A DNA stretch of 64,000 bases from Haliclona indistincta. Its lineage: Eukaryota > Porifera > Demospongiae > Haplosclerida > Chalinidae. Shown here piece by piece: positions 50,023 to 61,650 of the stretch (positions within the stretch are counted from its first letter, which is position 1; the number at the start of each line of letters is the position of its first letter). Where the stretch lies: NCBI GenBank assembly GCA_964017065.1, contig OZ024787.1, forward strand, positions 5,391,301 to 5,455,300. Reading direction: 5' to 3'. A program made the translations under genes and the position numbers. The notes beneath the pieces were generated by a model, which saw only the letters and a list, made by a program, of their open reading frames with translations, was not told the origin of the DNA and did no database searches.

Positions 50023-51356
50023 GATGAAAACGACCACGTGTTGTACCACGTGCGATCTTGCACGTGTCGTTCAGAACAAATTCAGGAGCAGTCTCTAATC
50101 ATGGATCTGACCAGTGGATCTTAACCTCTGTTCTTGTATCGTTGGCAATCACTCTCCTTCTTTTTTACCCCTCATCTGTAATCTTAGTAATATTCATTCT
50201 TAGGCTTGTACATCAGCCTTCAAACCTCACTTATACCTCAAAAGCATAGAAAAATCTATTTTAGCTAATTGCCGTTCTGTATTATAATTGGTTATTAGCC
50301 TTTCGGTTCATCCTTGCGTTAGAAAACTGCTTAACAGCATTCTTCTCAAGCGCTCATATACAGTGATAATATTGACTCTGTGTCTGATTGTTGCTGGTCC
50401 TCCACAGCACAGCAAATCCTGGACAGAAAAAAATTCACCTCATAATTTGATAACTCTGTCATGCATTTGCATAATTCAAAGTGTACTCTCTCTAACTTAC
50501 ATCTTCTGATTGCATTCAGCCATCTTCTTCTGATTGCATTCAGTCTTCTTCTCGTCGAAAATATAACTATTTTTGAATAGTTTGTGCACTTCATTGCAAT
50601 TACTTGTGTGTTTGCTGAAAAAAAACACAAATAATTCATGCAAATCAGTCATACAACTATACAAACGAACTGTAAACCATTCACATTTTGTCAAATTTTG
50701 TCTCCAAAATGTAATGCTGTTTACTGGTTTCAATTGTCAAAATAGAATGATGATTTATAACATACTTGTACAGTAGACCATTATACCATTGTACCATAAT
50801 GGTACCATTGTACCATTATAGGACATTCTATAAAGCTACATGCTAACGCATTGTTGCGACACTTATACTCTGGAGTTGGATTACAGAGCACACGGTTGAT
50901 GCCACTCTTTTCGGTAGCCATGTTGGATTACAACCGAAATAAATTCAGATACACAAATAGCTGAATGCTGGATTAAGCTCGGAGAGTGTATTTGGTATCT
51001 GCTAAGTATGCAGAATATCATATAATCATTTGTGAAAAATTATGAAGATCCCTATAGAAGCTCCAATCAAAAGCATGGCTGGTTTTTCTCATTTTTGTAT
51101 TTCCATATTTGTTATTTTCTCAGTACACGAGCTCATTAATGAATTTCTCATTACATCACTAAAACCATTCTATAGTCAGTTTTCTTAGCAATATCTCACA
51201 AATCAAATTTATTATCACAAGTCATTATGTTTTTTTTTGCTACAGACAACAAGTAGTAAGTGTAACAAACCTATCAAATTGCAATAGCTAGTCTACAAAA
51301 CTCAGAAATTTATGTTTAAGACGTGATTAAACTTGTTGTAGCTAAAGTTCATGTGT
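50023..51356. other. Intergenic region upstream of URB1
   Basis: AT-rich sequence with no convincing gene. A short palindrome of alternating ACCATTGTACC / GGTACAATGG units lies at about 50775-50822. The URB1 promoter must lie in the first few hundred bases; no element stands out. Confidence 0.5.
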
Positions 51357-54300
51357 TTAATAAATCAGAGACTCTCTCCTCATGAACACTTCAGAGTAAG
51401 TAGGTTCATTCAGTTGCTTATCATTACTGCTTTCTTCGTCTTTTAACAAACTTTTGGATTCTCCTACATTTTGACGCTTGACAAAGTTGTGACGAAAATG
51501 AAAAAATACGTGTAAAAATATAACTCCAATAAACGTGATAAGAGCAACAGTCAAACTGATAATGGTGACCACTTGCTCACTATTGCTATCGTTCTGATAC
51601 ACTGCAGCAAGACCAGACAGCAAACCAAGATTAAGAAGAGACAAACTTTCCAAACTATTTAGGTACCTCTTCCGATAGACTCCTTCAAAATGGACTAGTA
51701 GTGATAGAAGCACAGTGGTGCTAGCTGTTATGAAGATGAGAGTACCAAATGTGTCCAAATGAAGAGATACCAGTGTGAATGACATGCGAACCAGGAGCAA
51801 TAGACCAGTCCAAAACCGACAGTTGTCCTTGTAAGGTCCATGGTAGGCATCAACGAAAGGCTTCAACTTAATCCACTGTCTACGAAATACTGAAAATTTT
51901 GTGAAATGTTTCTCAATCACAGCATCAAACAGTAGAGCAAATACGTAAGGGACAGCAAGAAGTAGAAACAACACAGCTGCTGTCATTAGTATGTAGTGTT
52001 CTGGTGAGAAATAGGGAACATTTCCATCCACATACCACACAGTATGTTTAGAAGGTAAGTGAATCCAAGTTAGAGCAGGCGCAAATGTACGGAAAATTTT
52101 TGTGAATGAGAGCAAGATGAGAGTAGCAAGCACCTGCACTACATTGCCTCCAATCTTGTTGGACAGCCATGTGGAGTAGCGACATAGGACTATGATGGTG
52201 GCTATGATGAACCATATGTAGAGAGGGAACACAAACTGCAGCCACACCTTGGCATAGGCTGTCATGCCATGGTAGAAGCATGTTTCGATACCAAGGTCAA
52301 GATTGAGCCAAGCAATGAACTGACTCAGTACCAGAATAGACCCATTACGAAAGAAGATACCATTGCTCTCACTTATCTTGACAATACTGGCATAGAATAT
52401 GAGCCCATTGATGGTACCAATGGAGACTGTCAAGTTCAAAACCATCAGAAGAGCTACCAAACCAAACCCAGCAGCAGCAAAGGGAATGATCAGAGCAAGG
52501 TAAGAGAATTGAGGACATCGAATACAGTTGTTAGACCCCAGAGCAAGGCTGAGCCCATCCTGACACTTGCCACACAATATACCTGTCCTGTTGAGAGCAC
52601 ACTGGGGATCAGGATCATTGAGAGAGAAGCTGACCTGTGCTGTGTTGCAGTAGTCAAAAGGACATGGAGTGTGCACTATTACATAATCACTGATATTACC
52701 AATCCAGACATCCCCTTGTCGTTTAATCATATTCATAGTAGCATCACACGTGATACTGTTAGTCATCTGTTTGAGCTTTTCGCAATCACAAGACTTGGTC
52801 TTGTTCAGCATTTCAAATCCAAGGGGACAGTCAGAAAATGTTACGTTCAGTACTCTGTATGATTCGGTACCAAACACACTCAAACTGTAAGTTCTATAAA
52901 TTGGTTTGAGTGCAATGGTTGTGCAGGTCATAGCACTTGTGTTGTGTAGCTCTGTAACAGCAGATGAGTCGGTATTGTCAAGTGGTTTTATCTGCAGAAT
53001 TCCTGGAGCAGTTCCATTGAGTTGTCCCACAGTGACAACAGAGATGTTGATCTCTTCTCCTGGATAGGCTTTTATTGTTAGCTGTGTCTGAGAGCAGTTT
53101 ATTGTGTTGTTGTCATCACAGAAGCAGACATCAGTAGGTTCTGATGATATTACTGAGGGACCAGTCTGTGTTGAATAGTTAAATGTCTGGTGAAAGTAAT
53201 GATGTCGAATGTTGATATGGCAGTGTTGAATGTTACCACCAAACAGAACAGTACCTGCTGTTGCAGAGTTGTTAATAAAGATAACTTTCACTGATTTTGT
53301 AAAATCGATATATTGAAAAAAGCATTGAGTTTCGGCAAGCTGGCTTTCCACAAAAATGGCCCCGCCATTTTTTCTAGCTTTATTGTTGGTGAAGATAAGA
53401 AAAGAATGTTTTGTGATTATGAAAAAAGAGTCTCTGTACATAGCCATTCCACCGCCATTTACTGCCGTATTATTATGAAAGAGCGTTGTACCATTGACCA
53501 TTATTATAGTGTTATAGACGTATAGTCCCGTCATATTGTTGCTAGTGATGGTCACATTGTTCAGTACTAGACTAGTAACACGGATTGCAGTTATGACAAA
53601 TGAAGCTCTACTTGCAATGCTATTTCCATGTTTAGGAACATATGGCAGACTGTTGTTGTTAGCAGTCACATTTGAAAGGATAACAAAAACTTGACTTTTA
53701 TGGTCATATATTAGATGACGCAACTCTAGTCCAGCGCCAATATTGTGGCTAATTGTGGTTGATTTTATTACAACTGTTGATGTGAATTTGGCTCCCACAA
53801 ATTCAAGCTCCACATTTACTTGTTTTTTATGTTTGAGTTTTCCATTTTGATTGTAAGTGAACTCACTGTTTGAAATAATGATAGTCAAGTTAATCATGAG
53901 AGGAGAACCGTTGCACGGCTGCTCCAAATAAGTATAATCAGCAACATAAATTGACAAGGCAGCACCTTGAGCATGTGTGCTAACTAAATTATTGATGGTC
54001 AAGCTATACGTGGGGAATTTATTTTCTTTCCCAAATATGAGAATGTTTCCATATTTTCCTCTGTTGCCATAAGCTATGACAGTGTCAAGTACTATACCAA
54101 CAACAAAGGTCCTTTGATACATAAGAATGCTAAGACCTCTGCCACTATTCGATATATCTTCAGTTACCATGTGATTTCCAAGTGATACATTTGTGCTTGT
54201 AAGTATTATTGTCTTATACACATTTTTCTGAGCAAAACAGTTAGGAGGGTCAGCATACACAATGAGGACATTGGTGCCCAGAGCAGAAGAACCACTAGCA

Positions 54301-54905
54301 GAATTTTGTGCAAATGAAGAATTTTTTATTGTCACATCAACTCCCTCTGATATAATCGTAAGACCACACCCTGATCCATTCTGAATTGAAACATGATCAA
54401 TAACAAGATTATTGTCAACACCGAGATACCCCAGACTAACGTTAATGGAAATATTTTCATTTTCATGTATAAAGGAGTATGTTGTCATGTAAGCCCCACA
54501 GTTAGTGATGGTGATGTACCTGAAGGTGATGTTGGAGCTATTAACAAAACCGATACCAGAACTGGAGTGTTCAGTACACTTGATGACCACTGTAGACTGC
54601 CAGACAGTCTCGTGAAAGCCCTGCACCATTCTCCCATCACCTTCAAACACAGCATTAGTCAAGTTTGTGAACACCACTAGTTCCTGAAGATCCAACAAGT
54701 GAGTTCCCTCCAAGAAATGAACAACCAAGCCAGAAGAGTTAGAGAAGCTGTCAGCCATTTTCCCAAAAGTAGTGATGTTGTAACAAGGAGTACCAGGACA
54801 GTGCTCACCTTCAAACGGCTGAATAAAGACAGATCTTGTTGAACAAAGGCATAAGAAGCTGAGCACCATAAGAATGATGCTGTTAGTATCCATTGATAGT
54901 CCCAA
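51357..54905 (-). CDS. Beta-helix, multi-pass membrane protein, single exon
   Basis: About 1182 residues. The N-terminal signal sequence (MDTNSIILMVLSFLCLCS; a second ATG lies four codons in) is followed by a long right-handed parallel beta-helix (pectin-lyase-like), roughly residues 40-600. It shows repeated short strands of the type NNVTITSNNMTGLYV and many N-glycosylation sites. Next comes a cysteine-rich juxtamembrane segment (CPLGFEM...CDC...CGKCQDGLSLALG...CIRC), then about eight to nine hydrophobic helices from near residue 790, with the signature KPFVDAYHGPYKD between two of them, and a cytoplasmic tail. Similar architectures, often annotated as polymorphic outer membrane or EGF-like receptors, are numerous in sponges and some other early-branching animals and protists. 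Function is unknown; a surface adhesion or recognition role is only inferred. Confidence 0.85.
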   Translation of the reverse strand: MGLSMDTNSIILMVLSFLCLCSTRSVFIQPFEGEHCPGTPCYNITTFGKMADSFSNSSGLVVHFLEGTHLLDLQELVVFTNLTNAVFEGDGRMVQGFHETVWQSTVVIKCTEHSSSGIGFVNSSNITFRYITITNCGAYMTTYSFIHENENISINVSLGYLGVDNNLVIDHVSIQNGSGCGLTIISEGVDVTIKNSSFAQNSASGSSALGTNVLIVYADPPNCFAQKNVYKTIILTSTNVSLGNHMVTEDISNSGRGLSILMYQRTFVVGIVLDTVIAYGNRGKYGNILIFGKENKFPTYSLTINNLVSTHAQGAALSIYVADYTYLEQPCNGSPLMINLTIIISNSEFTYNQNGKLKHKKQVNVELEFVGAKFTSTVVIKSTTISHNIGAGLELRHLIYDHKSQVFVILSNVTANNNSLPYVPKHGNSIASRASFVITAIRVTSLVLNNVTITSNNMTGLYVYNTIIMVNGTTLFHNNTAVNGGGMAMYRDSFFIITKHSFLIFTNNKARKNGGAIFVESQLAETQCFFQYIDFTKSVKVIFINNSATAGTVLFGGNIQHCHINIRHHYFHQTFNYSTQTGPSVISSEPTDVCFCDDNNTINCSQTQLTIKAYPGEEINISVVTVGQLNGTAPGILQIKPLDNTDSSAVTELHNTSAMTCTTIALKPIYRTYSLSVFGTESYRVLNVTFSDCPLGFEMLNKTKSCDCEKLKQMTNSITCDATMNMIKRQGDVWIGNISDYVIVHTPCPFDYCNTAQVSFSLNDPDPQCALNRTGILCGKCQDGLSLALGSNNCIRCPQFSYLALIIPFAAAGFGLVALLMVLNLTVSIGTINGLIFYASIVKISESNGIFFRNGSILVLSQFIAWLNLDLGIETCFYHGMTAYAKVWLQFVFPLYIWFIIATIIVLCRYSTWLSNKIGGNVVQVLATLILLSFTKIFRTFAPALTWIHLPSKHTVWYVDGNVPYFSPEHYILMTAAVLFLLLAVPYVFALLFDAVIEKHFTKFSVFRRQWIKLKPFVDAYHGPYKDNCRFWTGLLLLVRMSFTLVSLHLDTFGTLIFITASTTVLLSLLVHFEGVYRKRYLNSLESLSLLNLGLLSGLAAVYQNDSNSEQVVTIISLTVALITFIGVIFLHVFFHFRHNFVKRQNVGESKSLLKDEESSNDKQLNEPTYSEVFMRRESLIY

Positions 54906-55591
54906 GTCAGCCAGTGACTATTTAGAAGTATAGGGTTGACAAGTTGTACTTTACCTTTCACTGTTTGATTTTAAAGTCTACTTGCAGTCGGTAAACTACC
55001 GTCTGACTGCATTCGTTGAACCTGAACTATTATTGTACATCTGCGATAGGTTTGCTACAAAAACATATTAACTAACCATTAAAATAAACTGTAAAGTATA
55101 CATTTTTGTCTTATTCTTGTCTATGTAAACAGTTTACTGGTTTCAATGTATTTTTGTCAATACTGGAAGACTGGTACACAATACACAATACTGTCAATAC
55201 TGGTACACTATAGGGATGACCACTGGTCCACAATCTAAACCAACAAGGAAACGAAAGACTATGCATCCCTCATTAGTGGCTGATTTACTGGCTGTAGGCC
55301 ATGAATACTGGTGTTGACTGAGAGTATGCATGGTCCAGTCAAGCGTGTTACCATTTCCTTGATGTTTGTAACAAATACCTGCGTTTAAATAATAATTATA
55401 TCAAAATAAATTTGAAACTCCTTGCATGCATGCAAGCTTTTAGTGAGTGTTATAGCAAATAAACAATATTTTTCGTAGCTAGTGAGCATACATTGGTAAT
55501 AAGCTTGAGTGAGCATGGTTTGATTCAAAATTTGAACTAATTTTAAATTGCATGAGTACAAGCATGCTGACTAAATACTTTTCATTGTAGA
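54906..55591. other. Intergenic region with transposon relic
   Basis: About 55203-55370 (ACTATAGGGATGACCACTGG, then CACAATCTAAACCAACAAGG) is a diverged relative of the foldback inserted in receptor copy B (15128-15360). Nothing else is seen. Confidence 0.5.
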
Positions 55592-57110
55592 ATGGCCAGT
55601 AAGCATCTTGAACAAGCAGGAATACAAGTTTCCAGCAAAGTTTCTAATGAAATACTGCCACGTCTGCACACTCCAGTTACCAATGGCGTTGCGTTGAAGT
55701 TGGCCAACGCAAGCACTATTTGCCTTTAAGATATCTTAGTCAATGGCTACAGCAGCTCCTTGGAAGCCAAGTTTATCCACTCTGCCCAAATCTCTGACAG
55801 TGCTCAGTCAAAGGAAGCAAACTTTGGCTAATGTTCTAAAAACACTGAAATGATAGAGGCCATGCTCCAAGCAGAGTACCAGCTACCTAGATCAAGGTCA
55901 TCTCTGACCAGTCCTGCTGTCTCCGATAGTCCAGCCGTCACCCCTAGTCCTTTTCAGCATGCACAGCCTAACCTATCGAAAGAATACCTGTTTCAAAAGG
56001 AGGTATTAGAAAAGGTAAATAAAGATCTTGCTATAGAGGCTAGGGTTTGGAAACAAAAGTACGAGGAACAGCAAGAGCACATTAACAGTATGGTAGAACA
56101 GTATAATCCCCACAATGTGAGACGCAGGGAGAAGCGTAAGGGCTTAAGAAGTCAATTAAAGAATTTAAAAAGAAGTCAAACAAAGCCTCTATTGCGTTTC
56201 GAAAAGCAATAGCTGAACGTTCACTTGCATACTACTACAAGAAGAATTTTGATGGCAGACAGAAAAAGAAATAGCATGTGAAAGTGAGCAGAAGGTTGAA
56301 AACAAAGAATTGAAAGAACGGTTATTAGAGGAAGAGAACAATACTAAGCTCAATGAGCAAGTAAAGCAACTAGAGGAGAGGCCGTCTTTGGTTACATATG
56401 AGGGTGGTCGTTACACAGATGATGTTCGAACATGCATCATAGAGCTTCTTACACACAATGTCTCCATCTTTAATGTAGAGCCAGTGATTCGATCTGCTAG
56501 CTAATATTGACTGTGATCGTCTTCCCAAACACACAGTAATCAACAACGTGCTTGCTGAAGCAAGGGCTCTCTCTCATATGCAGCTAGCAGAAGCGTTGAC
56601 AGAATCTAGTAACAACACCCTTCACAGTGACGGTACCACGAAGTTTGGTTACAAATTCTCCGGTTATCAGATGTCAACTGTTGAGAATTCTTACCCACTA
56701 GGTCTCCGAGAAGCAAGTAGTGGAAGTGCTAGCACATGTTAGACACTTTAGAAGAGATTATTGCAGACATTGAGGAAGTTTCAACTGATACAGATGCAGG
56801 CGAGCCAACATAAAAAGCACAATGTCGGACAGAGCCAGTACACAGAAGGCATTTAATGATCTGCTAACAGACTATAGGTCAGGTGTCTTGCCACAAGATA
56901 TACGTAGAAGAGTGTGACGAGCTTTCTGAGGAAGAACAGTTGTCACTGTCATCAATGTACAATTTCTTCTGTGGCATGCAGCTGGTTGTCAACGTGGCTG
57001 AATGCTTATCTGAAAGCCTCTGACTTTTTGAGGACAGTACATCAACTCCAAATCCACATGGTGAGAGTGGACCAGTCAATCTCATGTGAATCGTTCAAAA
57101 GCATTTGAAA
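55592..57110 (+). pseudogene. Decayed mobile-element-like ORF (coiled coil plus LHSDGTTK block)
   Basis: A chain of short plus-strand frames that together resemble one protein. It begins with an N-terminal region (MATAAPWKPSLSTLPKSL at 55743) and a proline/serine linker. A coiled coil with KVNKDLAIEARVWKQKYEEQ follows (about 55980-56200), then a YEGGRYTDDVRTCIIELL block and a helical segment. Last is TLHSDGTTKFGYKF, whose aspartate could be the first acidic residue of an RNase-H-like fold. Similar proteins occur in many copies in sponge and cnidarian genomes, which suggests a transposon origin. At least five stops or frame changes break it. A shortened second copy lies at 61387-61650. The superfamily is not identified. 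Confidence 0.6.
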
Positions 57111-57360
57111 AAGAGATGACAACCCTTGTATTGCATTGCAATTAAAATCTAAATAAAAAAGTGAATGTTACAATTCTATGACAACTACCAGGTATTGTTA
57201 TCAAAACCACAACGAGTGGTCTTCCTAAGCTGGAAGCACTATAGACCCAGCGGTTCCAGCATTGTGGATCTTTGCCACTTCAAACACTTGTCATTTAGAT
57301 TAGATACATAACGGTGCATTTATAACATAAATACAACAAATCAAACTCAAGTCACTGTCA

Positions 57361-59526
57361 CTAATGACTATATGTGACCACTCCACTGCTGTCACTAATG
57401 TACAGTTGACCTGTCTGGTCTGATGTGATAAAAAAAGTGTTTTGGATACTAGAGTTATCATCGTCCCGGATATATCCAAGAAACTTTCCTTTATTAGTAA
57501 ACATACTCACTGTAGTACTATTTCGCTCAGTGACGTAAAGTATGCCGTTGCCATCAACACACAGACCATATGGAGCATTCAACTGGCCTCCTCTTTCTCC
57601 CTTATTGTCGATGATGCAGCCAACTGGGTTACCCTCGGGTGTGAACTTCAGGACTCTGTTGTTACCAAGGTCTGCTATGTAAACCATGTTATCAGCATCA
57701 ATAGCAACGCCACGTGGACAACTGAACTCATTAAGTTGAGGTCTATTGCTACCAAAAAAGTGAGAGTAGGTGAGGTCAGCATTGAGGACTTGGACACGAT
57801 GGTTACCATGCTCAGCAACAAAAACTTTTCCATCCTGGTCGATAGCTATACCTGTTGGGCTATTAAAATGTAGTGGCTGAGATCCCCGGCAACCTACTGT
57901 AGCTATGAAGGCACCTTCTGCTGTCAACACTTGTAGACGGTCATTTAAGTAGTCCGCTACAATAATGTTGCCATCTTGTGTCACTGCTACTCCACGTGGA
58001 CTGTTAAATTCTACTTGTCCAGAGCCAAATTGTCCAAAGCTTCTGATCTTTCTTCCATTAGCAGGGTCAATAATGGTGATGCAGTGTTTATTACTATCTG
58101 CCACTACAAGATGACCTTCCCTTGTAATAGCTATTCCTCGAGGGCCTGACAAATCAGTGAATGTCTGTCCTGCTCTCATGGGCATGACTTCTACATTGAG
58201 AGGCGTGTCAAGGACATCGATCCCGCCCACCTGCACCCTCAGCTGGTGGAGACCAGCAGTGGGGGGAGAATAGCGAACTTCAAAATTTCCAGGAGCCACT
58301 TGGTGTACGAGACACTTTACCATTTGAGTGGGGTCAGCTACAGGAGAGAGCTGGCAGGAGACCTCCTCAGAGCAACTGCATAGATCAAAGGTTGTTTTGT
58401 CACTAGCTGTATTAAACTGCCCATACCTAACCACACTACCCAATCTGCGACATGCCTCTTGAATGCTAGTGCTCTTCAAAACCTTCACTCTGATTCCCTC
58501 CAGTGGTTGAAGGTTGTCTTCTTTTACCCGTGAGCAAACAGCTACCATGCGCTTCACCATCTGTTCCTTCATTACAAGGATTTCCTGCTGGTTTCCAATC
58601 CTCAACTCCTCCTCTGTAAACTCTTTTGCAAACATTAGCTCAGCAATGGCAGCGTCAGCCTTATTCTTACGAGCAGATACATAGTCATTGGTTATTTGGT
58701 CAAGCTCTCTCATCAGTTGGCTCTCAGACTCCTGCAGTAGCTGCATCAATTGCTGGACTGTGGCCTCAATCTCTTTCCTTACAGCTCCTACCTGCACCAA
58801 GAAATCTTGTTCATGGGTTTCTATGGATTTTACTGCAGTGGTAATTGCTGCTAGTGTCTTTGTGACCTGTTGAAGGCTGTCCACTATCTGCTGCTGGTGT
58901 CTTGGGAAGGCATCGGTGATGGCGTCGCACTCATGATTTCGATGGTGTTTGATGGTACAGAGATGACAGATGAGTTTATCACATGTGTCACAGTACACTT
59001 TCATTGGTTCACCATGGCTGCTACACTCCATGGCAGGCTGCTCCTTGAGAGGAACTAGCTTACAGGCAGTGGTGGCCACATCTTCTACTGCTAATATCTG
59101 GTGGCTGCTGAGTGCAGCCCATCCATCGTGCTTATTGGTGCAGGTCTTGCAGAGAAGTACAGAGCATTGCCTACAGTATCCAGTGGCCTGTTTCTTGTGA
59201 CATTTCTCACAGCTATTCTGCTGAGAACCAGACACCTTCTCTAGCACTTGATAGAGCTCCAGAAGTTTGTTGATGTGGAAGGCAGACGCGAACTCGCTCA
59301 CTCCCTTGTCGGGTTGCTGTGTGGTCTGGTGGCACATGGGACAAGTGATAAAGTACTTGCCTCCCTGGATTTGCATGGAAACGTGGGCAAGACAGTTGTG
59401 ACAGAAAGAGTGAAGACAAGGCAGAGTCCTGGGCTGAGTGAATTGGTCTAGACAGACTGGACAGGTCAGCTGCTGCTTGAAATCCTTGAGAGAATCATTA
59501 CTTGTGGGTACTTTTTCAGTGGCCAT
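57361..59526 (-). CDS. TRIM-NHL protein (TRIM2/3/71-like), single exon
   Basis: A 721-residue probable E3 ubiquitin ligase of the TRIM-NHL class. In order: a RING finger (CPVCLDQF..CLHSFCHNCL..CPMC, about residues 22-66), B-box 1 (CEKCHKKQATGYC), B-box 2 (CSSHGEPMKVYCDTCDKLIC..H), a coiled coil (about 205-330), a filamin/ABP280-type immunoglobulin domain (about 370-455, GNFEVRYSPPTAGLHQLRV) and five to six NHL repeats forming a beta-propeller (GPRGIAI, SPRGVAV, SPTGIAI, CPRGVAI, APYGLCV). All zinc ligands of the RING appear present. Orthology to a single vertebrate TRIM is not clear; lineage-specific expansion is likely. Such proteins ubiquitinate substrates or bind RNA through the NHL propeller. 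Confidence 0.93.
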   Translation of the reverse strand: MATEKVPTSNDSLKDFKQQLTCPVCLDQFTQPRTLPCLHSFCHNCLAHVSMQIQGGKYFITCPMCHQTTQQPDKGVSEFASAFHINKLLELYQVLEKVSGSQQNSCEKCHKKQATGYCRQCSVLLCKTCTNKHDGWAALSSHQILAVEDVATTACKLVPLKEQPAMECSSHGEPMKVYCDTCDKLICHLCTIKHHRNHECDAITDAFPRHQQQIVDSLQQVTKTLAAITTAVKSIETHEQDFLVQVGAVRKEIEATVQQLMQLLQESESQLMRELDQITNDYVSARKNKADAAIAELMFAKEFTEEELRIGNQQEILVMKEQMVKRMVAVCSRVKEDNLQPLEGIRVKVLKSTSIQEACRRLGSVVRYGQFNTASDKTTFDLCSCSEEVSCQLSPVADPTQMVKCLVHQVAPGNFEVRYSPPTAGLHQLRVQVGGIDVLDTPLNVEVMPMRAGQTFTDLSGPRGIAITREGHLVVADSNKHCITIIDPANGRKIRSFGQFGSGQVEFNSPRGVAVTQDGNIIVADYLNDRLQVLTAEGAFIATVGCRGSQPLHFNSPTGIAIDQDGKVFVAEHGNHRVQVLNADLTYSHFFGSNRPQLNEFSCPRGVAIDADNMVYIADLGNNRVLKFTPEGNPVGCIIDNKGERGGQLNAPYGLCVDGNGILYVTERNSTTVSMFTNKGKFLGYIRDDDNSSIQNTFFITSDQTGQLYISDSSGVVTYSH

Positions 59527-61079
59527 TTTAAAAGTGTATCAGTGTCCAGTACAAGCTAGAAAACAAGTGATGCTCTGAACAATCAGAAGATCGGGCAACA
59601 GTGACAAAGGTTTACCGGAATAATTATGATTACGCTAGTGGTTATTATCAGCTATGATTACTATATGTTGCCATGGTGCTAAAATAACAACAGAAGGTCA
59701 GTCCTGTGTAAGTAAACATCAGACATAGCTTGCCTCCTCCCCAGTCCCTCCAAAAAAGGGCCCGGTAAATACTGTTTGCATGTCCACATAAAAATCATGC
59801 AAATTGCGTGGGCAATATGAATATGAAAATGTGTGGGCACAATGTATGTGTAATGTCACATACATCTGCTGGTATCTGTAAACAGCCTGTGAGCTACGCT
59901 ACTACTTCATACGTAGTATAGATATACACAAAAATATCCCTGAAAATCTGGAAAAAAATAGAGCATGGCCAGAAAGTGTATACCAGGCCCTCTTTTGGCC
60001 AATGGTAATAAACATGGGTGTAATAAACCGCACACTAGAACTAAACTTGCATCGACAGCAGCAAGCAGTAGTGCAGGCGCTGTGGTCTTGGAAACTGACA
60101 TTTTCAAGGCTATGTTTGACAGCGGTCTCTACCAACCCATCTTGAGATTGGCTGATCCGTTTTTTGGAGTGTACGTGTATGTCAATTGGCTTGCATCGAC
60201 TGTTCAGCGCTAATCGGAAAATACAAGCATTATAATGTAAACAGCATAGCCTAATGCACACACAGAACTAATCGGCGTGGTGTCAGTGTACTGGCTGCTG
60301 TTGCATCACTCGATCTGCACTGCGTGAGAGACAAAATGAGTAGGCATGCAGAGCTATCAAGCCCACGTGCACTAATTACTGTACATGTATAGGTGGAGCA
60401 GCCAGCTACATTTCATGAGGTTAAATTTTGTTTTGCACGTGTAAGACAGAATTTCGTGAATTAAATTTTCTTTCTCAGTCATTCAAGAAAACCACACCTG
60501 GATGTCTTTTCCCCAGATAAAACTCCCCATCGATTTGGTACCACTGAGCCTGATCACGTACTACTGGCTTGAAGTAGCATTCCATTGTAAGTCGACGCCA
60601 AGCACATGCTATTCTATCACAAATTTTTTCGTATGTATAAAACTTTTGTTCTGGTATACCGGTAGAACGAAAAATTCACCTCACAAATGACCAGCTATAT
60701 GGTACCTGTCTACTTGACATCTACGTCAATGTGAGATTAGCGACTAGGCTCCCACTCAAAACAAAATTAGCGAGAGGGGTGGAGCCTGGGGACAAGGCTA
60801 CATTGGTAGTGAGAATCACATGCGTTTGCTGTCATGACCGTCGTCATTTCACTATCATAGCATGCTTGAGATTTAGAGCACTACTGTATGTCACAAATTC
60901 AAACAAAAGATCAAATAGCTAGACTCGATGACGAAGACTTTCTCATTGTGACATCTATAGCAGTTGACGTGATGTTGCAAATAAACTTTTTACATAATGG
61001 TAACTAGCTGGGACATAATCACAGAGTACACAATGCAGCAGAGTAAAATTAATTAAGTCAAAAGTTCTAGAAGGTGACC
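59527..61079. other. Intergenic region
   Basis: No convincing gene or known repeat. Several short ORFs lack recognisable domains, coding bias or continuity. Confidence 0.4.
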
Positions 61080-61386
61080 ACTCCATTCTCATCACTGATG
61101 TACAGTCAACCTGTCTGGTCAAACATGATGAACCAAGGATGCTTGAAACTAGAGCCTTCACTGTCACTGATATATCCAAGAAACCTTCCTTCACTAGAAA
61201 ACATACTCACTGCATTATCATACATAATATCGCACTCAGTGACATAAAGTATGCCATTACCATCAACACACAGACCATGTGGATCATTCGAGCAACCTCT
61301 TCCTTCTCCTATATCAGCAAAGTCAGCCAATAGCTTACCCTTGGGGGTCAATTTCTGAACTCTATCGCCACGGTCAGTTACATAGA
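61080..61386 (-). pseudogene. Fragment of a TRIM-NHL gene (last NHL repeats)
   Basis: The minus strand reads HGLCVDGNGILYVTE and MFSSEGRFLGYISD, equivalent to the final NHL repeats of the gene at 57361-59526 but diverged, so it derives from a different paralogue. The 5' side is cut off abruptly at about 61386, where sequence of the mobile-element-like ORF begins. Confidence 0.85.
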
Positions 61387-61650
61387 TCGTCTTTGGTTAC
61401 ATATGAGGGTGGACGCGTTACACAGATGATTTTCGAATATGTGTCATAGAGCTTCTTACACACAATGTCTCCATCTTTAATGTAGAGCCAGTGATTCGAT
61501 CTGCTAGCTAATATTGACTGTGATCGTCTTCGCAAACACACAGTAACCAACAACATGCTTAATTGCTGAAGCAAGGGCTCTCTCTCATATGCAGCTAGCG
61601 GATGCGTTGACAGAAAAATTAGTAACAACACCCTTCACAGTGCATGACGG
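61387..61650 (+). pseudogene. Fragment of the mobile-element-like ORF
   Basis: Closely matches 56387-56636 (TCTTTGGTTACATATGAGGG onward), with small insertions that break the frame. Its sharp junction with the TRIM-NHL fragment at 61386/61387 records a rearrangement. Confidence 0.85.
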
